Shown here: positions 22,686-36,577 of the stretch, one piece after another | Layout: every line of letters starts with the position of its first letter | Numbering within the stretch: the first letter of the stretch is position 1 | From: Escarpia spicata | Taxonomy: Eukaryota; Annelida; Polychaeta; Sabellida; Siboglinidae | DNA length: 64,000 nt | Reading direction: 5' to 3' | Assembly: GCA_963995525.1 (NCBI GenBank) | Contig: OZ023206.1 | Location: 44,894,665 to 44,958,664, forward strand | Made by a program: the position numbers and the translations under genes | The notes under the pieces: generated by a model | The model's database searches: none | What the model was told of the DNA's origin: nothing | Seen by the model: the letters and a program-made list of their open reading frames with translations, nothing else

Positions 22686-23970
22686 ATGAACGAAAAAAAA
22701 TGCATATTGATGGCATATTTTAATGTTGACTTACTCAAGACAGACACAAACAGTCAAACATCCAACTTTGAACATAACATGTTTGCTACTGCATTCTACC
22801 CAACAATTAATAAACCAACTAGAGTCACACAACAAACAGCCACACTCATAGGTAATATTATAACCAACATTCAGGAATGTCCCATTACATCCGGAATTTT
22901 ATATAATGACATATCAGATCACTTTCCAGTATTTAATTTGTTTAATATCGGAAGAAGATCACACACAAAAATACACTATTTACAAACGTATGAGTAAATC
23001 AGAAAATATTAAGTAATTAAATACGCAGTTACACAATACATATTGGGAAGAGGTGTACAAGGATCCACATCCTTGCACTGCGCACGATGCCTTCCTCCAA
23101 ATATTTGACACCAAAATTAAGGAATGTTTACCTCAAAAAAATTAGCGTAAAATGTACCCAAAAAAAACGAGTGGCTCTCTAATGGAGTATTGATGTCATG
23201 TAGTAAAAACTTACTTTTATAAAACATTTAAGAAAACCCTACTACGAAAAATGTTACGTTAACTATAAACGTTATAAAAATAAACTGACACATATCAGGC
23301 AGTCAAATAAAACTATTCTAAAGATAAATTTGACCTATATAAAAAGATTGCCAAATCATGGAGAATCATAAATTAAGTTTTAAAATCAAAAGACAAAAAG
23401 CCTATGGTAAACGATAAATTTATTACTTCTGATGGTACCCTCTGTAAAAAAAAATGACCCAACACAATATATACAGAATAATACTGCAAGTTTTTTCTGT
23501 ACACCCATTGATCCTGTTGACATAACTAATATTGTAAGATCACTACATTCATCCAAAACAAGTGGCGTTGATAACATTAATCCGTATATTGCGCAACATG
23601 TTATACCACACATTGCAGTCTGGCATTGTTCCAGACAAATGTACAATAACAAAATACCACGGTATAAAAATGAAAACCCTGAGCTGTTCAACAATTACAA
23701 ACTAATTTCAATCCTCCCATGCTTCTCAAAAATACTTAAACGCCTAATATGCTGTACAGTGTTTTTAAACAAACATAATATAATATCTAAAAAGCAATGT
23801 GGATTAAGAAAAAAATATTCTACAGATATGACACCAATTTACTTAGTTTATAAAGTATAATGTAACATTGGCGACAAAACATACACTATAGGTGTATTCC
23901 TGGACCTCTCTAAGGGATTCGTCACGATAGGCCATAATATCTTAATACAGAAACGTCAATGCTATGGTGA
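22686..23970 (+). pseudogene. CR1/jockey-like LINE fragment: endonuclease end and RT start
   Basis: The endonuclease C-terminal half reads MAYFNVDLLKTDTNSQTSNF (GDFN in active copies, AYFN here), FYPTINKPTRVT and DISDHFPVFNL. After a linker with stops, the RT N-terminus reads IVRSLHSSKTSGVDNINPYI, NNYKLISILPCFSKILKRLI and, past a stop at 23858-23860, VFLDLSKGFVTIGHNIL (F-D-x-x-A-F-D-T-I-D-H in active copies). The sequence stops at about 23970, next to a hAT-terminus-like block. The palm aspartate box is absent. Confidence 0.88.
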
Positions 23971-23974
23971 AAGA

Positions 23975-24060
23975 TAGGGATCGGCAACCTTTTTTAATGG
24001 AGGGCCGAATATGTGAATCGGGATAGTTCAGCGTGCCACATATTTATTTATTTATATGTG
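23975..24060. mobile_element. hAT-type terminal sequence
   Basis: agggatcggcaacctttttt followed by tggagggccgaatatgtgaa is the common form of one end of hAT-like non-autonomous elements in animals. It cuts off the LINE RT. The matching far end is not clear. A different CAGGGGTGGATCCAG-type end lies reversed at 24733-24747. Confidence 0.45.
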
Positions 24061-25290
24061 TTATCACTTATCACCCCCCAATCTTCCTCGAAACTGGTAA
24101 GTTCTGTTATGGCGCGTATATATACTGGCATTCTAGCTCATATGCGTTGAAGCTGAACCTACACATGTTAGTTGAGTATAAATTAAGAGTTGCAATTATG
24201 ATGTAACATCAAATGTTAATTTTGTTAAACTGTCAAATGTTAATTTTGCATTTTTTACTACTGCTGAAAATACACATTATTCAAGGTCTTTTTTACGAAG
24301 TTAATTTAATGGTATTATTATTTGTCAACAATGAATAATGCTGATTCAGTGATTGTGTTCCAGCTGCACCAATATACCCAGGGTATCGCCTGGTTACTTA
24401 TCTACTAGTATCACATGCATAGTTTTAAAAGACGCAACCGATGGATTTTTGCCATGTGTAAATCTAAACAAAATGCGACCTATGCGACCTTGCCCCCCAG
24501 ACCGTGGTTTGAAATGTGACCCAGTTTAGGTGATACTAGTAATAAGTTGTGGCGACACAGCGGCTACAACGTTTCAACAGCACCCCCCCCCCTCCCCCGA
24601 TATCACCAATCTAGCTGCGAGACAGCGGGCCGGCTGAAGTTATGGCTGCTCATTTGCGACAAAAAAATTTAGACTACACCATTTGGTTCGGCCGGCAGTG
24701 GAGGTTTTTGTGCCCCCCCCCAGACGCGATTTCTGGATCCACCCCTGTATGTGATAGTCTTGTTTGTCTGCATGAGGGTATTGCAGTAATGGGTGTCCTC
24801 GTTAAATTGCATATTTTTGTTAGAAATGCATGTGAAATATAGTAAAGACAGTATAAAGTAAAACATTTTATTGAAACAATTTCATTAGATTAACTACATA
24901 ATTATGAAAAGAACAATACAATTACGATTCTTTGTTACAAAACACACTAGTACATGTGATATAAAATGCTAGCCGTAGTTTATATGTGTATGTTTACAAT
25001 TCACAAAATTAGTGACTAAACAGTAAACATTTACGAATATTTAACAACAGTTGTTAATATGACATGTCTATAAAATGTAAACCAATAAGAAAAAATTACT
25101 TAGGAATACGTTTAGTTGAACAAATGTAATATGTGCATGTTATGATACCGGCTATTCGTGTTTAACTTTATCCGTTCTGCATGCATTCGGGCCCTGGTCA
25201 CCAAAGTGACAAGATGATGTAAATGTAAGGACAATTACTTAGCCATAAATATGGACAAAACCACGAAAATTGTAGTATACTTTAGATGGA
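24061..25290. other. Non-coding interval, repeat-derived in part
   Basis: Contains C-runs (24585-24597, 24712-24720) and a reversed hAT-like end ctggatccacccctg at 24733-24747. The rest is AT-rich without coding similarity. Confidence 0.4.
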
Positions 25291-25492
<202 letters not shown>

Positions 25493-25615
25493 TGTGAAGT
25501 TGTTATTGAGGGTGTAACTGTGGAGAGAGCAAAGGTGTCAACTCTGAGTCTGAATATCTGTTTCCAGTGATATCTGGATCAGATATCCTTGAGATAAGCA
25601 GAACATCCTTAAAAA

Positions 25616-26508
25616 TTTAGCGTAAAAAACACACACCGAAACAGTACAAAACAAGTGAGTGTGCACTGCATTGGCCAATTGATTGGGTGCCTGTGGGCAG
25701 TGTGCATGGGGTGCTCCAGGTTGTACTGATGGGATGCCCGCTTGGCCTCGCGCAGCATCTGTGGTGTCACGTCAAACCAAGCACAGTCATAGTTCATCTC
25801 GCATTGCACGAAAGCAGTAATCCAGTCCGCGTGCAAACTTTTGTACGCCTCGGTGTGGATCGTGCGAACCATCGAGAACGCTCTCTCGGAGTCTGCGAAG
25901 CTGTGTGGCAGATTGAGCAGGGAATGCAACAGGCGAACCACGAAGGGAAAGCACAGTTGCTGTAGAGCCGTCTTCAACGCTATCACATCAGCCCAGATGT
26001 AGTCGAGACGACGTTCGTGACCCCCGACCTCCGTGCTGACGACAGGTGGTCCTCGGATTCAAAGTCTCTCCGTCGACATCTGGAGCAAACTTCGCGGCCA
26101 GGCGTCATCTCAGTTGCCAAGCATCGCTTGATAACGTGCGTGTTCTCCGTCCGTTTGCTCTTAAAGGACTTCGCGATCGCACGATCCGGGCATAGTCGCG
26201 GCAACAATTCAATGAAATACTTGAACATCACCTCAAATTTCGTGGTCGAAACAGGAGTGCCCGCCCACGCCTTGAAAACAAGATGTAATCGGTGCGTGTT
26301 TTCGTGCGGACTTCAGTTGCCTGGTATGCAATCTTGACCTGTTATGCCTGCGAAAGCTTTACGAATTACGTCGCGCAAATACATTGTACACCAGGCGTGA
26401 TGCTCGCCAAGCTTCGACTTGGTTATTATGCCGTCGAATAGCTGAACCCATTCTGGCTGGAATACAGCCGCATAATTGTTCCGCTTCTTAGCTTGTGGAG
26501 CATCCATA
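25616..26508 (-). pseudogene. hAT transposase, internally deleted
   Basis: From the 5' end on minus: MDAPQAKKRNNYAAVFQPEW, then AWCTMYLRDV in the position of a BED-type finger with only one of its two Cys kept. A frame change leads to FKYFIELLPRLCPDRAIAKS and TENTHVIKRCLATEMT, the conserved N-terminal region of ZBED-like hAT proteins. The next recognisable part is the C-terminal dimerisation domain: VVRLLHSLLNLPHSFADSER, AFSMVRTIHTEAYKSLHAD and FDVTPQMLREAKRASHQYN. The catalytic DDE core between them is gone. This is the pattern of internally deleted, non-autonomous hAT derivatives. It is unrelated in position to the hAT relic at 6781. Confidence 0.85.
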
Positions 26509-26904
26509 ATTTTCTACCGCGGTGGAATGTATGTGGACAGGTTCCAAGAAATGAGACGTAAGCAAGGCGCCTTACGTTGTTACAAAATATGCCACCAGGA
26601 GCGCCGCCACCAAAACTAGTAATGTTCAAGCCCGCACTGCGGCGCCAATGACGCTGCGGGGAACAAGCATGGTGCACGTGTGCCAGCGGTGAAGTCTATG
26701 AGTCGCATTTAGCGTAATAGAAATGTTGGTGATGGATAGCGTAGCAACAACTTGGAAGAAATTTTGGGTCTACGGCCAACCGCGCTATATCCGAATCCGC
26801 GTTGTATGTTAACGAGGCTTGTTATAACGAGGGTTGAAACAAAATGAAATTAATAAAATTACATAAATCAGTGAGCATCGTCTCTCATGGCCGTGAGCCT
26901 GTGT

Positions 26905-27420
26905 AAATAGAAAACATTCGAGAGATTCACGGAGTGAATGAGTATCAATATCTAGGCATTCTTTTGGATAATAAATTCACCAACTGCATTGTAGAGAAAT
27001 GTTATCAGAGAATGTTCTGCATGTCCAGACTGAGATGTTTTGGCTTTGGTACGAGTCCTGAGACTCCGCAGATGTTCTGTCACAGCTTTATTGAATCTGC
27101 ATTGTATATTCGTTTGTCTGCTGGTTTGGCACTTTGACTGTGAAGAATAGAGGCAGGTTGAACAGTATTGTTAATATGGGAAATAAGGTTGTGTTGTGGG
27201 AGTGATACAGACTGGACTGAATCAGCTGTATGAGACGAGAGCTATGAGAAAGGGTATGCAAACCATGAGTGACTTGTGTCACATTCTGCCACAGTAATAT
27301 GATACACTGCCATCGGGCAGGAGACTTAGAGCTTTCACTGCAAAGAAGGCGAAGACATGGAGTAGTTTTGTTCCTATGTCAGTCAAGATTATCAATACAT
27401 CTTAGACATTATTTGCAACT
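26905..27420 (+). pseudogene. LINE ORF2 C-terminal fragment
   Basis: Reads VNEYQYLGILLDNKFTN, KCYQRMFCMSRLRCFGFGT, FCHSFIESALYI, then in shifting frames LTVKNRGRLN, IVNMGNKVV and a PSGRR-type motif followed by alanine/lysine-rich residues. This is the RT thumb and C-terminal domain of a non-LTR element whose 5' part, including the palm, was never inserted or has been lost. Several stops and frameshifts occur after 27135. A polyadenylation-like aataaag lies downstream at 27698-27704. Confidence 0.8.
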
Positions 27421-28214
27421 GAGCCATTTTTTTATTTTAGTGGGTTTATACTTTTAGAATGCTGTGCTGAATTTACTTTATGACTGTGATATATACTGAC
27501 TGTGATAACATGGTATTTGTTATGCAATGTAAAAATTGCGTATCATGCTTGTCATACTATTATCAGTATATGAGTAAGGGGTTGAATGTGTGAGAATATG
27601 AGTTATATTTCTTTTAATGTGACTGCCTTTTATATGTTTTATGTACTTTGTATGTATTAACAGACCACAAGACAAAGTTATCTTTTTTTGAGATTTTCAA
27701 TAAAGATCTTGTATATTGTACTTGTATAATAATTAACTCTCCCGAAATGTATGGATACCGGTGTTTTTCGTGGAAAGTCCTTTAATTCGTCAATCAAAAT
27801 AAAAAAACGGTGCTATAAACTACTGTAGTGTCATTAGAAAGACTACACACATGTTGTGTGAATCATCAACCTTACAGTTGCTAACCTGGAGTGATAATAC
27901 ATTTGTATTAATTATTTTCTAACCTAGGATGAAAGCGATGAAATAAGAAAGACATGCTTTTCATCGTAATATTTCATAAATTAATAGACATCCGTCTACT
28001 TAGTAAGTAAGTATTTTAGGAAAATGTATTTACAACAACAACATTTAGGAATTATACATCCCGTTATTTTAAAAATACAACATTTTCAACATGCAAACAG
28101 TAATCATAAGTGTTGGAGGAAAGGAACTGAACAGAAGTGCAGTACTTATATATGGTTCACCCCAACCACTATAGTTGCAATGCCTACACAATGTAATGTC
28201 TTGCTAGATTTATG
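27421..28214. other. Non-coding interval
   Basis: AT-rich. Its left part is probably the 3' UTR of the LINE fragment before it. Nothing else recognised. Confidence 0.4.
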
Positions 28215-29790
28215 TTAATGTTTTTTCTTAGTTCTAGTACATATATAAAAGATAACACTTATATATAAAAAATGCCTGTATGGTTCTACTGCTGGTAATG
28301 GTTCATTGCAAGGTATTCCATAGATTTACTCCACAAACAGAAATGCACATTAATGTTTGTGTGGTACGCACACGATGACTCTGCAAGGTATCTTTCTGTC
28401 TCGTACCATGTGTTGAGACATACGGTTTAAACTTTGTTTACAAACTATTTGGTGGTTCATTATGATGTGCCTTGTACATTACATTGTTTACAAACTATTT
28501 GGTGGTTCATTATGATGTGCCTTGTACATTACATTGTTTACAAACTATTTGGTGGTTCATTATGATGTGCCTTGTACATTACATTGTTTACAAACTATTT
28601 GGTGGTTCATTATGATGTGCCTTGTACATTACATTGTTTACAAACTATTTGGTGGTTCATTATGATGTGACTTGTACATTACATTGTTTACAAACTATTT
28701 GGTGGTTCATTATGATGTGCCTTGTACATTACATTGTTTACAAACTATTTGGTGGTTCATTGTGACGTGCCTTGTACACTATAATCGCTGTCTTAAATTT
28801 TAACTAAGTCTACAAACGTCAACATGCTCAGTTCCTTAAAGAGGGTGCTGGTATGCTCCAAACGTTTTACATCACAGGTCAGACGAATTACTCGTTTCTG
28901 CAGCACAGTAATACACCCAAAGTTTGAGGCATAGGTGTTCCCACCATATTTCGCTGCAGTAGCTAATATATGACAAGAACAGGGAACAATATAATATATA
29001 CATTCAATCCTGATTAATGAAACAACTTGCATTGTATATGACCGCTGCCACTTTGGACAGTTTTATGATAATAATACAAAGTACTAAATCGACTGACAAA
29101 ATGTGTATTTGCATCATCAGTTTCTAACACGTCATCCCACTTTTCTTGCGTCATATTTTCAATAAGCGAACATACATTAACATCTTTTACAATTCTTACA
29201 TATATACAAGTTTCACATTTATGTGTCTCTATTTCATAATTACTTAAAGCAAATATCGGCAAATGATCACTGACATCATTAATAAATAAACCAGTTCTAA
29301 CAAAATAATTTGTTGATTAGTAAATATGTTGTCAATCAGAATCCACGAGTTTGAGACAATTCGGCTCGGTTTATATATTAACGGAAACAAACCTAAAACA
29401 TTCATACAACCAAAAAAAACGTTTTGTCCGTTGTGTGTTTCTTGTTTTAGTAGATCGATATTAAAATAACCACATACAAAAATAGATGTACTTGGCGTAA
29501 CATCAGTAAAGAAATGTTTTATGTTTTCACAAAATGTGTCAATATCTGACCAAGTGTTCTGTATGTTTTTTTATATCCAATTCAACAGTGACACATTCAA
29601 ATATGTCCTCAATCACCTTGCATTTTACTGCTCGAAGTGTAGAAGTGAGTCTTTGGTTAACATGCAATGCCACACACCCCCCTTTCTGTTATCACTTACA
29701 ATGTGAAACACATCTTATCCATTTAGTGGAAACTAATTTGTTGAGCTTAGATCAACCCAGGTCTCAGTGATACCTATTATTTCAAATGAA
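28215..29790 (-). pseudogene. CR1-like LINE with RT deletion and an in-ORF tandem expansion
   Basis: From 29790 downward on minus: IEDIFECVTVELDIKKHTE, then CGYFNIDLLKQETHNGQN (GDFN site changed to GYFN), FPLIYKPSRIVSNSW, LIDNIFTNQQ and SDHLPIFALSNYEIE, an endonuclease domain. At about 29030 the frame jumps to YGGNTYASNFGCITVLQKRV and IRLTCDVKRLEHTSTLFKEL, the RT C-terminal region, so the palm domain is deleted. After FVDLV the ORF enters seven tandem copies of a 50-bp unit encoding VMYKAHHNEPPNSL. It leaves them at KFKPYVSTHGTRQKDTLQS and continues to ISVCGVNLWNTL near 28320. Multiple frameshifts; not functional. Confidence 0.88.
28433..28783. repeat. 50-bp tandem repeat, seven copies
   Basis: caaactatttggtggttcat recurs at 28441, 28491, 28541, 28591, 28641, 28691 and 28741, an exact 50-base period. 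The copies are nearly identical (one c-to-a change in the fifth, a few in the last), so the array is young. It sits entirely inside the coding region of the LINE relic around it. Confidence 0.97.
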
Positions 29791-30660
29791 AGTTTATTGC
29801 CATAAATGAATTCAATTATTTTTTAAAATTAATGTTAGAGAGGCGTCGATCATATATTGTTTATATACAGAGCGGGGAAGTGGAAAGGTACAGTTAAATG
29901 ACGAAGGTAACTTTAGAAAAGAAAGCCTCCGCGTGAATCTGACGTAGACAGAAATAATGTAAATAGGTGAACATGAGGTGGATCTGCGTGTACAATTTTT
30001 TCGGAAACACCATTACACAAGTGAACAGCTTTGTATATGTGGACGGTACAATGTGTGAGGATGTAGGAAATAGTAAATAAATCAAGACGAGGCTGCAAGC
30101 ACGAGTGGCAGCATGGAGGAATTTGAAGGCATTTTGTGAAAGAGAAACTGATCAAACAATTAAAAGAAACACTGTTGGACGTCTTCGTAGTTTGGCGATA
30201 ACAAGAGTTTGGTTATATACAGGTATATTCGTAAGTCGCTTTGTTTATCATTGCTATTGTATTTCTAGTAAATTAGGAAGTCTTAAAACGCACAGCGACT
30301 GTGCTCAAACCTTGAAGCTTGAACGGACACGCCCATGGATTGGAATGGCATTCTGGTTCGCGAATCAGTCCCTAGAGGCGCTTCGCAAAACTACGCGAAC
30401 TGATTCGATAATAAACTACCAAGATAAAGGCATTCATATTCAATATATATATTTGTTATATGTCATTGATACGCATGTGTCCAGTGGGAAGTAACGATTA
30501 TATTGCACGCGTCCAGGTGCTGTTTCTAATCTTGTCGAAATTGCGTCCCGTAAACCCCTGTCTGATATAGAGACGGGAGAGAAGCTACATACATCATATA
30601 AGAACTGGGTCGGAATAATATGAGTGAAGGTGAACAGCCACGGATGGAAGATAATTGCAG
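29791..30660. other. Non-coding interval
   Basis: No gene recognised. A 129-codon ORF at 30105-30494 has no family features and ends in AT-rich sequence; I do not call it. Confidence 0.35.
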
Positions 30661-32431
<1,771 letters not shown>

Positions 32432-32546
32432 ATCACGTTTTCGTGGTATATACTGTAAAGGCTGATCGTTGTATGTGTTCCACGCGCAGAGGTAACATTA
32501 AATGACTTTATTGAGAAAACACATATTGTTGTGTATTATGTTGTAG

Positions 32547-32685
32547 AGTGTAAATTTAGTGTAGAGACCAAAACCGGCCTCAAGCCAGGCGCGAGTACCG
32601 ATGGTACCATAGAAATCAAGCTGAGCGAAGATGATCAGTACCAAGAGCTGGACAATAAAAACAGGGACGACTTTGAAAGGGGCAG
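32547..32685 (+). CDS. Internal exon of a PLAT-domain protein (gene 1)
   Basis: Encodes CKFSVETKTGLKPGASTDGT, then IEIKLSEDD, QYQELDNKNRDDFERG. This is the first half of a PLAT/LH2 beta-sandwich, whose family signature is V-x-V-x-TG-x-x-x-AGTDA-x-V-x-I-x-L, then LD, and F-x-RG. The AGTD turn reads ASTD. The acceptor is tgttgtag|ag (32546); an alternative AG two bases on would start the exon at 32549 directly on the Cys codon. The donor is GGCAG|GTAAGA, leaving two bases of a split codon. The exon at 37530 supplies the third base and continues the domain. PLAT domains bind lipids or protein partners in lipoxygenases, polycystins and short stand-alone secreted proteins. Upstream exons, including any signal peptide, are not identified. 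The polypurine tract ends only 117 bases upstream. Confidence 0.8.
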
Positions 32686-33486
32686 GTAAGAAAGTATGCT
32701 TTTAGCAGGTATTATTGAATGAACAGGGTGGGTACGTCGTGCAGTTATTAAACGAATATGATGCATTTGGAAAGAATCTGGGTCAATATGTAACAGATGG
32801 ACTACTAGCACGATTATATGTACTAATATTGCACCGTTTCGTTTAGTTACAGCTCCGTCCATTTTGCCAGTATAAGTATAAGTTGATTCAAGCCTATAGC
32901 GGGCGTGTCCAGTGACATTAAAGGGAAAAAAAGGCATTTTGGGGATTTTGTATTTAATTGAGCTAACACAAACTAACCATTTGAAAATACAATCAACAAT
33001 GTCATGCCAATATTTAACTCGGAAGCATTTGACGAACACACAGCTATAGTATCTCATGGAAAGGGCCATTTTGGTTGTTAAACGTACGCGATGAGTTCTT
33101 GCTTCAATAAAATTGTCTTTGTTGAAAACGAATAAAAATCACAACTATTTATTAATTTACCACATATATAAATCTTGGAATGTTATAAAACATCCAAAAC
33201 ATTTCACAACCTCACACAACAGCGCACATTTATAAAATGTGTTGTTTTATCGCTCACTCCCAGGAGCATGCCAAAGTGCATTTTAAACTATTTTAATCTA
33301 CCATAGTTTTAATATGATTTTAAATATTTGGCGCACAGGCCGCTACACCATAATGCAACTGTACATGCATAGCAGGGCTAATTACGCTCGCAAGAGCCCA
33401 GCCCTTCAAAAGGAAGAAGAAAAAGACGACATGAAAATCTATTTATAATCCAATTGTATGCTTACCGATACCAGTTGTCGTTCGGG
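32686..33486. other. Intron of PLAT gene 1, first part
   Basis: Between the donor at 32686 and a foldback MITE. The antisense ORF at 32635-33069 overlaps the exon and is a shadow. Confidence 0.6.
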
Positions 33487-33645
33487 GGCCGGTTTCATGA
33501 AGCGTTCTTAACGTTACGTATGTACGTCTTAGCTTCATGTGTTTGCGAAAACGTATACGTTCGGTTATATTAAAAAAATAACGTAATTTACTGAGACAAT
33601 CATCTCAGCGTTAAGACCGTTCTTTTGTGCTTCATGAAACCGGCC
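33487..33645. mobile_element. Foldback MITE, copy 1 (GGCCGGTTTCATGA ends)
   Basis: 159 bp with terminal inverted repeats: ggccggtttcatgaag at the left and cttcatgaaaccggcc at the right. The inner arms also pair partially (gcgttcttaacgtta against gcgttaagaccgttc). Non-coding. It lies in the intron of PLAT gene 1. A second copy is at 40334-40495. Confidence 0.85.
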
Positions 33646-34509
33646 AACTACAAAATAACAAATTAAATAAGCGTACATTTTTATTAGATAAAACTATACT
33701 ATAACAACTATTTAACATTAACCTTATATTGAAAGATAACCCGAAATTATACTTGTTTTCGCAGTTTAGTGCCTTTTAATCACGCGCATATTCACTTGGT
33801 GGCAGCTCTCATGGCTGTCAACAAGTGGGCAGGCAAAACGCGATTCTGAGCCAGACTATCTTCCTGGCGAAGTCATGCAGCCAGGCGAGAATCTGTCAAG
33901 CGAGACTATATTCAGTAGTGAACGATATAAGTGTTGTTTACTCCTGGTAACTTATTTCTTTCCGAGTGACCCGCTAGCCTTGTCATCACAGCAAATTCGC
34001 GGAAGGCAAAATGTTACTTAGCCTCGAGCATCAAGACGCCTCGAGATGGAAACCCTGTAGGGATGTTTTCTGTTGCCGGCGAAATCTCGCAATCGAGCGA
34101 AAGTCAGTTAAGGGAGATTAAATGTTGCCCGTTCACTGGGCGTTTATCCGCGTCATGAATAAGATGTCAGCTTTCAGGATATCAGAGGTTTTATTTGAAT
34201 CTTCCACTTTGAAACAAAATTCCAAGTGATAGCGTCACGTCACATGGCGACACGTGTTTGAGAGCTGCGTGGGTGAGAGAGATCGAGGGGAATTTAATGT
34301 TGGACGCGGACTAGGAGATGTAAGTAAAAAGTAGTACAGAACACCTAAGAAGGTGTATGAAATCAAATTCGCAAAATTGTGGTTAACAATCTCTCAGGAA
34401 GTATAAGGTTGAACTGACTTTTGTAATGGGCACCTGGCTGAAGCTGTGTTAAACTGTGGCATCCATTCATAGTCGTAACCGTATGACACCTGCTCCCAGT
34501 GTTGTAAAC
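33646..34509. other. Intron sequence, nothing else recognised
   Basis: No coding similarity on either strand. The 3' part may be the 5' UTR of the LINE that starts at 34510. Confidence 0.4.
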
Positions 34510-35231
34510 ATGTCCCCTAAGCCAAAAGACAAGCGCGCCGTCGAGGAAATCGACGTGAGCCGGTTTAAACTGATAATACAAGAACTACACACAGATGAAA
34601 TCGTCCTGAACAAAATTTAAACGGTCTTATACCCGAAAAAACTTAGTGACGGGATGGATTACCTGAAATCAAAAATCTACGAACTCACCAAAGCATTACA
34701 AGCAAAATATGAGCGAACTGCGGTTTCTCAAACCAAAGTCACAGATCTCGTAATCCAACTAGATGGATACGAGCAATACCCCCGCAAGTCAAATCTCCGC
34801 TTCCTGGGTAACGACGAAACCGTCAGCGACAACAAAATTGAAGACACAGTTATCGACATTGTCAACAAGACGATGTGCGTTTCCCCGCCGCTGCTGGCTA
34901 ACGATATAGTACGTTGCCATAGAATCGGAAAAAAGCACCAATCAACTAATACACAACGCCCTCGCCCCGTGATTGTGAAGTTTCACAGTGAACGTCGGAG
35001 AGATGAAGTGTTCCGTCAGCGAAGGAAGCTGAAGGCACGTTCAGACGCAAATCACATCTTCGTTAATGAAGATTTGACGGCCCGCGCGCTCGGCTCGCCT
35101 GCCAAGCACGGGTGCAACGAAAAGAAGGAACTATCCAGGACACTTGGACTTTCAACGGAAAACTACTCATAAAGGATCGGCAAAACAAGATCTTTGTCAT
35201 ATCTACGAAGTCTGACATTCTGTCGAAGTAG
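34510..35231 (+). pseudogene. LINE ORF1 (L1-ORF1p/transposase_22-like RNA-binding protein)
   Basis: The start MSPKPKDKRAVEEID is followed by FKLIIQELHTDEIVLNKI and a TAA about 36 codons in. The same frame then continues with a coiled-coil-like stretch, KSKIYELTKALQAKYERTAV, and the RRM-like region, YEQYPRKSNLRFLGN and ANDIVRCHRIGKKHQS. The C-terminal domain follows: RPRPVIVKFHSERRRDEVF and IFVNEDLTARA. A frameshift near 35110-35140 moves the end into TWTFNGKLLIKDRQNKIFVI. This protein class trimerises and coats element RNA. It sits just upstream of an endonuclease fragment, the usual ORF1-ORF2 order. Confidence 0.85.
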
Positions 35232-35663
35232 AGGCTTAAAGTGTTAGCTGCTTATTATTGATTATAGTTTACACTGCAAAAGTTGAGTTTCCTCGATGTA
35301 TTCTCACCTAAGCTACACACGATGCTAATCTTTTTGCTGCTATTACTGTATGTTTTATATTGACATCGTGCATGTTTTCATGTTCATACTACAGTTTGCT
35401 ATGTCTAAATCACAAAACTACAAAGAGTAACGCAATGATGATTTATGTTTACTGAAATTGTTACGTTATACATCATGATTTCACTACCAGTATATTCCTA
35501 CAGAAGTATTGGTGCAATGTTATATGCAAATATATAAAACTACCTAAAGACCTAAATTATAGATTCAGATGATTTATTCCTACAACATTATGCAGGTGTC
35601 CAAAAAAATTGCTTAAATAAAATTTTACATTTTAATGAAGATGAAAACGTTGAAAACAACAGT

Positions 35664-36010
35664 TTGCCAATAATGAAACCTTCATCGTACTATGACACCA
35701 ACAATATTAAGTCACTGATTAATACAAAAATAAATAGTTTTGGTATACTGAATGCAAACATACACTCTATTAACGCTAAATTCAACGAGATGGAGGTATT
35801 TGTAAAAGAACTGCAACTACTTAACTATGCTTTCAGCATTATATGTATTTAGGAAAGTCGGTTAACTGAGCAAAACGATTTATGTATATATGCCAAACGA
35901 TGCATTAGGTATGACATTCGATTACTAATAAACAATACTGCACTTCACATAAGGAAGAGCATTTTAACACATAGCTTACAAGGATTTATTAATTATGCCG
36001 AAATATATTT
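35664..36010 (+). pseudogene. LINE ORF2 endonuclease N-terminal fragment
   Basis: Reads YYDTNNIKSLINTKINSFGI, LNANIHSINAKFNEMEVFVK and YAFSIICI, then a stop in place of a Gln before ESRLTEQND (family Q-E-S-W-L). This is the first third of an APE-type endonuclease, downstream of ORF1 on the same strand. Beyond about 35900 only scraps such as LLINNTALHI remain. Confidence 0.8.
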
Positions 36011-36577
36011 TCTACAAAATTACAGAATACAGTGTTCTTTGCCAAACTGTTATCCTGTATATGTGGCCATTCTTAATAATCAAAGAATAATCATAGCTTG
36101 TTTCAATTTTATTACCTCTGTTAATTTACGTACATAATGTACTGTTATTAGTATGTCTGACGTAATTGTAAATATATGCTAGTTTTCAAATTAAGTTAAC
36201 GTTTATATATATTTTTAGATTTTGATATCACTTATTGGTAATATAATTCAAATACTTGTATAACCGTTACTGCATTAGAACATTTGCACTTGTGTTGTTA
36301 TTATTTGATCGAAAGTGTGTTAAGTGATCCAAATATATTTTGTTACACAATTACTAAATGGGGTGGCTGCTACGAGAGCGACCAATAATGGTCTTAGTGG
36401 CAATCTCCCTGACCCCTGTTTTAGTTTATCTACAGCAACCTGATAGTTCATGGTCAGGATATTGTTAATTGATTATATTATACACTGATTGTTACTACTT
36501 TTACGTGATATATTTTACTTAATAATACTTGTATGTACTATTAGCATATAAATTGCTTCCGGACTCGGTTACATTCA
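36011..36577. other. Intron sequence, nothing recognised
   Basis: AT-rich remainder between LINE and Penelope pieces. Confidence 0.4.

Noticed and set aside
30105..30494. 129-codon plus ORF (MAAWRNLK start) as a possible upstream PLAT exon
   Set aside because: There is no signal peptide and no donor in a sensible place, and composition shifts to AT-rich intergenic sequence before the end.
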